This document shows, piece after piece, positions 59,206 through 64,000 of a stretch of 64,000 nt of DNA. The DNA comes from Streptomyces harbinensis (GTDB lineage Bacteria > Actinomycetota > Actinomycetes > Streptomycetales > Streptomycetaceae), in the NCBI RefSeq assembly GCF_900116145.1, contig NZ_FPAB01000009.1, forward strand, positions 124,001 to 188,000. The letters run 5' to 3'. The notes under the pieces are model-generated. The model ran no database searches and was not told the DNA's origin. It saw only the letters and a list, made by a program, of their open reading frames with translations. How positions within the stretch are numbered: the stretch's first letter is position 1; each line of letters starts with the position of its first letter. The translations under genes were made by a program, and so were the position numbers.

Positions 59206-60123
59206 CTATCGGCCGGAAACGCCGGCGGCAGCGGCCAGTTCCGCCGTCGTCGGCGGATTCGCCCCGGTTCTGGTGCAGTTGATCGCGGCGGCCAGCGCAC
59301 AGCGCGTCAGCACCTCGGTCAGCAGGGCGGGTTCACGCGGTACCGCACCGTGACGCGCGATGGCGTCCAGCAGCGCCGCCTGGAAGGTGTCCCCCGCCCC
59401 GATGGTGTCCACCACCGTGATCGCGGGAGCAGGCGCCCGCACCTCGGCGTCCGCCGTCAGCGCCAGCCCGCCGTCCGGGCCCAGCGTCACCACCACCAGC
59501 TCCGGCCCGAGCGCCAGCAGTTCGCGGGCGGCGTCCCGCGGTGTGCGCCCCGGGTAGAGCCAGCCGAGATCCTCGTCGCTGGCCTTGATCACATCGGCCA
59601 CCCCGGCCAGCCGTTCGCAGGCCGCCCGGTACGCGTCCCGGTCGGGCTGCACCGCCGGACGCACATTGAGGTCGGCGACCACCCTCGTCCCGGCCCGGCG
59701 CCGCTCCTGGCAGAGCGTCAGCACCCGCGAAGCACCGGGCTCGACCACCACGGCCAGCGAACCGGTGTGCAGCACGGCGGTGTCCGTGGGCACCTCGATG
59801 GCGCGCGGGTCCCAGTCGGCGAGGAAGTCGTACCGGGCACCGCCGTCCGCGTCCAGATAGGCGAGCGCCACCATGGTGCGCTCGGAGTCGGCCGGCGCGC
59901 GCCGCACCTCCACCCCTATGCCGTCCAGGTGCTCACGCACCAGCGCACCCGGTACGTCGTCGCCCCAGGCGGTGATCAGCGTGACGGGACGGTCCAGCCG
60001 GTGCAGGCCGACCGCCACATTGGCCGGACTGCCACCGGGCACCGCCCGCAACTCCCGTTCACCGGCCCGCCACAGCAGATCGACCAGTACCTCACCGACA
60101 ACGGTCACCCGGCCCGCGTTCAT
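59206..60123 (-). CDS. PfkB family carbohydrate kinase (fructokinase-like)
   Basis: A 305-residue ribokinase-like sugar kinase. The N-terminal V-V-G-E-V-L-V-D-L and G-G-S-P-A-N-V-A-V-G-L motif bind sugar, and the C-terminal D-T-I-G-A-G-D-T-F motif carries the catalytic Asp and anion hole. The family phosphorylates fructose, ribose or related sugars; the substrate here is uncertain. Start ATG at 60123. Monocistronic. Confidence 0.9.
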   Translation of the reverse strand: MNAGRVTVVGEVLVDLLWRAGERELRAVPGGSPANVAVGLHRLDRPVTLITAWGDDVPGALVREHLDGIGVEVRRAPADSERTMVALAYLDADGGARYDFLADWDPRAIEVPTDTAVLHTGSLAVVVEPGASRVLTLCQERRRAGTRVVADLNVRPAVQPDRDAYRAACERLAGVADVIKASDEDLGWLYPGRTPRDAARELLALGPELVVVTLGPDGGLALTADAEVRAPAPAITVVDTIGAGDTFQAALLDAIARHGAVPREPALLTEVLTRCALAAAINCTRTGANPPTTAELAAAAGVSGR

Positions 60124-60295
60124 GCGCTCGCTCCTCTCGCACCGGCCAGCCGGTACGCCTCACCCGTCACATCCTCATCATCCGTTCCAGGGGCCCGGGA
60201 CAGCAAGGCCGCCCCGGCCCGGGGGACGCACCAGGGGGCTGTGATCCCGGACACGGCACGTTTCGGCCCGGGGCCCGGCTGGGAGGATCGCGGTT

Positions 60296-61117
60296 ATGAC
60301 GGCCGGCTTCACCGTGGACATCACGGGCACCCAGGGTATGCGGACCGGAGAATGGGCACCGGGCGAGGAGTTCGCCATCCTCCCCGACCGGCGATCCGGC
60401 CGGCCCGCCGCCCACACCGGGCCCGGCGGCGATCCGCCCGCCGGCTGGGTCCGGCTCTACCCGCCCGACGACCCCGCCGTCGCGGACCCCGCCCCCGGCG
60501 GTGGTGGCACCGCGTCCCTGGTGAAGACCGCCGCCCCTCCCCCGGCCGGCTCGGCGCCCATCACCGTGGCGGAGGTGGAGGCCCGCTCCCGCAGCGGCTC
60601 GGGCACCCCGCACCCGGTACTCGTCCTGCACGACCGCGCCGGGCAGCGGGCCGCCACCGTACGGCCCGAGGAGGCCGGGGTCGCCGAGCCCGCCCACTTC
60701 GCGGTCACCGACGCCGGCGGACTGCCGCTGTGCCGCATCACCCGCACCCGCTCCCGTCCCGGCCGCCGCGCCCACTGGCGCATCGACTTCCCCGACGGCC
60801 GGCCCCCGCTGATCGGCCACCGGGGCACCTGGCCGGGCTGGCTCGGCTTCGTCCTGCTCACCCCGCTGTGGGTGACCTTCTTCCTGGGCTCCGTCCTGGT
60901 CACCCTGCTGACGCTGGGCCATGTCGGGGAGATGCTGGTGTGGGGCTGCCCCAAGAACGTGGTGTGGCGGCAGCCGCGCTCCCTGCCGGGACGCGGCCGG
61001 GCGATGACGTTCAGCTATCTGCGCACCGGTTACCGCTACGACGACACGCTGCTGGACGAACGCATCGCCCACAGCATGGCGACCCTGCACTATTTCACCA
61101 AGATGCATCAGGACTGA
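60296..61117 (+). CDS. Membrane protein of unknown function
   Basis: A 273-residue protein not recognised. A long Pro/Gly/Ala-rich, mostly hydrophilic N-terminal region (1-170) includes a possible beta-rich stretch of the Tubby-like/LURP fold (H-F-A-V-T-D-A-G-G-L-P-L-C-R-I). One strongly hydrophobic segment (about 181-205) is followed by a basic, Tyr-containing C-terminus. ATG 60296 has GGGAGG upstream. It lies 27 bp before a lipase-like gene on the same strand and may share its promoter. Confidence 0.7.
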   Translation: MTAGFTVDITGTQGMRTGEWAPGEEFAILPDRRSGRPAAHTGPGGDPPAGWVRLYPPDDPAVADPAPGGGGTASLVKTAAPPPAGSAPITVAEVEARSRSGSGTPHPVLVLHDRAGQRAATVRPEEAGVAEPAHFAVTDAGGLPLCRITRTRSRPGRRAHWRIDFPDGRPPLIGHRGTWPGWLGFVLLTPLWVTFFLGSVLVTLLTLGHVGEMLVWGCPKNVVWRQPRSLPGRGRAMTFSYLRTGYRYDDTLLDERIAHSMATLHYFTKMHQD

Positions 61118-61144
61118 CCGGTCCGGCACATCGAGGGAGATCGT

Positions 61145-62095
61145 GTGGAGACGCCAGGGCAGGCGGCGAGAGCGCCGCGGACCGAGGAGATCACCGCCGC
61201 CGACGGCACCACGGTGGTCACCCACAGCTGGCTGCCGCCCGGCGGTCCGGACGCCGTGCGCGGCTGGGTCCAGCTGGTGCACGGGGCGGCCGAGCACGCC
61301 CTGCGCTACGACCGCTTCGCCCGCGCGCTCACCGGGCGCGGCCTCGCGGTCACCGCCTCCGACCACCGCGGCCACGGCGCCACCGCCGCGCACACCGGCG
61401 GCCTGGGGGTGGTGGGCGACTCCGGCTGGCGCGCGGTCGTGGAGGACCTGCGGCTGACCGGCGAGCGGGCGCGCCGGGAGGTGCCCGGGGTACCGCTGGT
61501 GATGCTCGGTCACAGCATGGGCTCCCAGCTGGCCCGCGACTACGCGCAGGAGTACGGGGCTGGGCTGGCCGGGCTGCTGCTGACCGGAACCTTCCGGGCG
61601 CTGCCCGGGTGCGAGCCGCAGGGCGCGCTGCGCGACCTGCGCGCCGAGGTCGAGCGCGGCGGGCGGGCCGCGGCCTCACCGTTCGTCCCCGAGCTGTTCG
61701 GGGCGTTCAACGATCCCTATCCCTTCCGCACCGGCTTCGAGTGGCTGAGCCGGGACGGCGCCGAGGTGGACGCCTACGTCGCCGACCGGCGCTGCGGCTT
61801 CCCCTTCAGCGCCGGGCTCGCGCTGGACTGGGTGGAGGGCAACCGCAAGATCAACGATCCGGCGCACCAGGCCAGGATCCCGCGCGACCTGCCGGTGCAC
61901 ATCGCGGTCGGCGACCGCGACCCGTGCCACGCCGGGATGTCGCTGGTGTACGGGCTGCTGGAGGACTTCCGCTACGCGGGCACCCGGGAGCTGAGCTGGC
62001 GGGCCTACCCCGGGGCACGGCACGAGATCCTGAACGAGACCAACCGGGACGAGGTCACCCGCGAGCTGATCACCGTCCTGGAACGCTGGATCTGA
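61145..62095 (+). CDS. Alpha/beta hydrolase, monoacylglycerol lipase/lysophospholipase-like
   Basis: A 316-residue serine hydrolase. The oxyanion segment V-H-G-A-A-E-H, the D-H-R-G-H-G motif, nucleophile G-H-S-M-G, and the acid and His late in the protein (G-D-R-D-P-C and A-R-H-E-I-L-N-E) fit the YqiA/PldB monoglyceride lipase group. No signal peptide is seen, so it is cytosolic. GTG start at 61145 with GAGGGAGA upstream. Confidence 0.88.
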   Translation: METPGQAARAPRTEEITAADGTTVVTHSWLPPGGPDAVRGWVQLVHGAAEHALRYDRFARALTGRGLAVTASDHRGHGATAAHTGGLGVVGDSGWRAVVEDLRLTGERARREVPGVPLVMLGHSMGSQLARDYAQEYGAGLAGLLLTGTFRALPGCEPQGALRDLRAEVERGGRAAASPFVPELFGAFNDPYPFRTGFEWLSRDGAEVDAYVADRRCGFPFSAGLALDWVEGNRKINDPAHQARIPRDLPVHIAVGDRDPCHAGMSLVYGLLEDFRYAGTRELSWRAYPGARHEILNETNRDEVTRELITVLERWI

Positions 62096-62133
62096 GCGCC
62101 CGGCGCGGACGGCGGCCAGGAGAACGCGCCGGC

Positions 62134-62171
62134 CTTGCCACCCCCTCCGTGGGGGGCGAGGAGATGGCAAG
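62134..62171. terminator. Hairpin terminator between the hydrolase and the LPMO gene
   Basis: Nested inverted repeats: outer CTTGCCA/TGGCAAG (62134-62140 and 62165-62171) and inner CCCCC/GGGGG (62141-62145 and 62151-62155). It lies between convergent stops at 62095 and 62191. Confidence 0.6.
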
Positions 62172-62190
62172 TCCGTGCGTCATGCACCTG

Positions 62191-62898
62191 TCAGCCGAAG
62201 ATCACATCGCTGCACAGGTAGTACGTCTGGTCCATGTGCCCGGCCCGCCAGATGGTGTACACCATGTGCCGGCCGGTACGCCCGGGAGCGGAGGCGTCGA
62301 TGGACACCGTGACGCCGCCGAGCTGCGGTTCGGTGGACGGGGTGCCCTCGCCCGGGGCGTACGCGCCGGTGGTGCGCACCAGCTCCAGGTCGCTCCACTT
62401 CAGGGCCTGGGTCGCCGGGTCGAAGCCCTGCTTGGTGACGTAGATCTGGTAGTACGTGGCACCGTGCAGCGCCGCGTCGTGCACCTGGACGGTGAAGTCC
62501 GAGCTGCTGGCGATGTTGGTCGCCTCCCAGGCGCCCACCGTGTCCATGGACCGGTACCGGCCGCCCTCGGCGAGCCCGCCGCTGCACAGCTGGCCGTCCG
62601 GGATCGCCGCCTGGTGGTTGTTGTTCACGCCGTCGCGGTACAGACCGTTCCAGTTCCACATGGCGTTGGGGTTGTCCTGCCAGGCCTGCCAGCACATCGG
62701 GTCCTGGTTGGCCATGTCGGGGTTCTGGAAGTCGTTGCCCCAGCGCTTCCAGCAGCTGTAGTTGCGGGACATCGGATCGATGGTGGAGCCGTGCGCGGCG
62801 GCGGTGTCCGCCCACGGGATCAGACACAGCAGCGCGGCTGTGGCCACCGCCAGGGCCCGTAACAGGCCCGAACGGCGTTGAGGTGCTGAGGAATGCAT
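62191..62898 (-). CDS. Secreted lytic polysaccharide monooxygenase, AA10 family
   Basis: A 235-residue copper enzyme that oxidatively cleaves chitin or cellulose. Signal peptide 1-35 ends A-A-A, leaving H36 as the required N-terminal His of the copper brace; H95 in N-N-N-H-Q-A-A is the probable second ligand, and a C-terminal Y-Y-L-C-S-D-V-I-F-G supplies a Phe near the copper. There are four Cys residues. No carbohydrate-binding module is fused. ATG at 62898 with GGAGGG upstream. A CebR-type palindrome lies 30 bp upstream, suggesting cellulose-linked control. Confidence 0.92.
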   Translation of the reverse strand: MHSSAPQRRSGLLRALAVATAALLCLIPWADTAAAHGSTIDPMSRNYSCWKRWGNDFQNPDMANQDPMCWQAWQDNPNAMWNWNGLYRDGVNNNHQAAIPDGQLCSGGLAEGGRYRSMDTVGAWEATNIASSSDFTVQVHDAALHGATYYQIYVTKQGFDPATQALKWSDLELVRTTGAYAPGEGTPSTEPQLGGVTVSIDASAPGRTGRHMVYTIWRAGHMDQTYYLCSDVIFG

Positions 62899-62927
62899 GC
62901 CGACCCTCCATTGATGCGGCTCATGAA

Positions 62928-62941
62928 TGGGAGCGCTCCCA
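62928..62941. promoter_or_regulatory. CebR-type operator upstream of the LPMO gene
   Basis: TGGGAGCGCTCCCA, a perfect 14-bp palindrome identical to the published Streptomyces CebR (cellobiose repressor, LacI family) box as I remember it. It is 30 bp before the LPMO start, and the -10-like TACTCT (minus strand) lies just upstream of it, so the operator would cover the transcription start. Confidence 0.8.
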
Positions 62942-62988
62942 GAGTAGAGCCGGGCCGACGGCCCGAACAGATACCGGACCTGATCGAC

Positions 62989-63921
62989 TCAGGCCCGGCC
63001 GCCGCCGGGCACCGGCGGGTCGGGGAAGGAGAGCCGGGAGAGGAACTCCGGGGTGCGGCTGTCCGGTTCGGCGCTCGCGCACAGCGTGTCCATCACCGCC
63101 ATGTAGTCCTCGACGTCGTCGCGCTTGTCGAGGTACAGGGCGCTGTTGAGCTGTTCGAGATAGACGATGTCCGGCAGGTCCGGCTCCAGGAAGCGCAGGA
63201 TCGTCACCGGCGCCCCGGCCGTGGCCAGTCCGCCGAGGTGGAAGGGCGCGATCTGGATGGTGACATTGGGCAGTTCGGCCAGCTCGCGCAGATGGTCGAT
63301 CTGGGCCCGCATCGCCGCCGCGCCGCCGAGCGGGCGGTGCAGCGCGGCCTCGTCCACCACGGCCCACAGCTTCGGGGCACGCTCGCGCCGGAGCAGTTGC
63401 TGGCGCTCCAGGCGCAGTTCCACGCGGCGGTTGATCTGCCGGGGCGTCTCGCGGGGATGGCCGAGCGCGATACAGGCCCGCGCGTAGTCGGCGGTCTGGA
63501 GCAGCCCGGGGATGAACTGCACCTCATAGGTGCGGATCACCGAGGCGGCCTCCTCCAGGCCGATCAGGGTCTCGAACCAGTTGGGCAGGACGTCGCTGTA
63601 CTTCTGCCACCAGCCCGGGTTGCCGGCCTGCCGGGTCAGCTCCAGCAGCTCGGTGCGGCGCGGGGCGTCCACCACGCCGTACAGGGTCAGCAGATCGGCG
63701 ACATCGCGCTCCTTGGCGGCCACCCGGCCCAGTTCCAGCCGGCTGATCTTGGCGTGCGAGGCCCGGATCGCCCGGCCCGCCTCCTCCGGACGGATGCCGC
63801 GCTCCTCGCGCAGCCGGCGCAGCTGGGTGCCGAGCACGATGCGCAACGCGGTGGGGCCGCCTCGTGCGTGGGAGAGCAGGTCCGTCACGGAGGAGACGCG
63901 GCCGGGTTCGGCTGAGGCCAT
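62989..63921 (-). CDS. XRE family regulator with DUF5753 domain
   Basis: About 310 residues. An HTH of the Cro/C1 type (about 28-85: L-R-R-L-R-E-E-R-G and A-K-I-S-R-L-E-L-G-R) is followed by DUF5753 (about 105-285, opening N-W-F-E-T-L-I-G-L-E-E-A and including F-I-P-G-L-L-Q-T-x-D-Y-A-R). This architecture is very common in Streptomyces, often beside DUF397 peptides; none is visible here, as the window ends upstream. ATG 63921 with AGGGGA upstream. Confidence 0.9.
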   Translation of the reverse strand: MASAEPGRVSSVTDLLSHARGGPTALRIVLGTQLRRLREERGIRPEEAGRAIRASHAKISRLELGRVAAKERDVADLLTLYGVVDAPRRTELLELTRQAGNPGWWQKYSDVLPNWFETLIGLEEAASVIRTYEVQFIPGLLQTADYARACIALGHPRETPRQINRRVELRLERQQLLRRERAPKLWAVVDEAALHRPLGGAAAMRAQIDHLRELAELPNVTIQIAPFHLGGLATAGAPVTILRFLEPDLPDIVYLEQLNSALYLDKRDDVEDYMAVMDTLCASAEPDSRTPEFLSRLSFPDPPVPGGGRA

Positions 63922-63962
63922 CTGGGTTCCCCTGAGTGGTTGAATGTGCGCCCAGTGTCGCA

Positions 63963-63983
63963 CTGTACGAGCGACTCGTACAG
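63963..63983. promoter_or_regulatory. Perfect palindrome upstream of the XRE gene
   Basis: CTGTACGA-GCGAC-TCGTACAG, 8-bp arms with a 5-nt spacer, centred about 52 bp before the XRE start. Probably an operator for this regulator or for a divergent gene beyond the window. Confidence 0.65.
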
Positions 63984-64000
63984 CAACGCCCGTGCCACTC

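Noticed and set aside
58947..59300. Possible 117-codon minus-strand gene
   Set aside because: No start codon with a ribosome site, overlap with the PfkB 3' end and weak codon bias; noted only as a possible remnant.
59191..62862. Plus-strand frame of 1223 codons
   Set aside because: Overlaps four genes with strong family signatures; composition is that of a shadow frame.

Overview
The window is a high-GC, gene-dense stretch of an actinomycete chromosome, almost certainly a Streptomyces or close relative. The evidence is pervasive G/C third positions, many GTG starts, frequent 4-bp GTGA/ATGA stop-start overlaps, two complete conservon (cvnA-D) operons, an Rpf-type peptidoglycan enzyme, DUF574, DUF1707 and DUF5753 proteins, and a CebR-like box. 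I saw no tRNA, rRNA, CRISPR array, integrase or insertion sequence, so this looks like vertically inherited chromosome rather than an island.

Layout, left to right. 1-7.6 kb: a partial gene, a degenerate sensor kinase, a hexapeptide acyltransferase fused to an alpha/alpha-barrel domain, a sugar isomerase next to a ROK regulator, a PAP2 enzyme and the RNA ligase RtcB. 7.8-15.3 kb: an Rpf-LysM-M23 cell-wall enzyme, a DUF574 methyltransferase coupled to a PAS-GGDEF-EAL protein, AnmK and a methionyl-tRNA synthetase. 15.3-18.3 kb: conservon 1. 18.6-23.7 kb: an hpnC-hpnD-hpnE-polyprenyl synthase squalene operon that continues into an AlkB dioxygenase where a squalene-hopene cyclase would often be found. 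23.8-30.9 kb: a seven-gene set on the minus strand (DUF5941/CDP-alcohol phosphotransferase, nucleotidyltransferase, glycerol-1-phosphate dehydrogenase-like, a second CDP-alcohol phosphotransferase, GT2, ABC permease, ABC ATPase). It looks like a machine that makes and exports a phospho-polyol cell-surface glycoconjugate, and its first gene appears to start at a CTG codon. Divergent from it are an NAD-dependent epimerase, a CDF zinc exporter and isopentenyl-diphosphate isomerase, the last a plausible precursor supplier for the squalene operon.

33.8-46.6 kb: two small HATPase anti-sigma-like proteins, an ABC exporter, an acyl-ACP desaturase under tandem palindromic operators, Tex, a TetR/MMPL pair facing a second TetR with overlapping promoters, an HxlR/QorB-like divergent pair and a DUF1707 protein. 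46.6-52.7 kb: a predicted pseudokinase fused to an extracellular ligand-binding domain, a class V aminotransferase, endonuclease V, a ZTP-riboswitch-controlled glyA and dodecin. 52.7-58.8 kb: conservon 2, extended by a CYP157-like P450 that lacks the K-helix ExxR arginine, a CYP154-like P450 and a crotonase-fold protein. 59.2-64.0 kb: a PfkB sugar kinase, an unknown membrane protein, a lipase-like hydrolase, an AA10 lytic polysaccharide monooxygenase behind a 14-bp palindrome identical to the CebR box, and an XRE/DUF5753 regulator with its own palindrome.

Most function calls rest on visible motifs and remembered family features. No database search was run.
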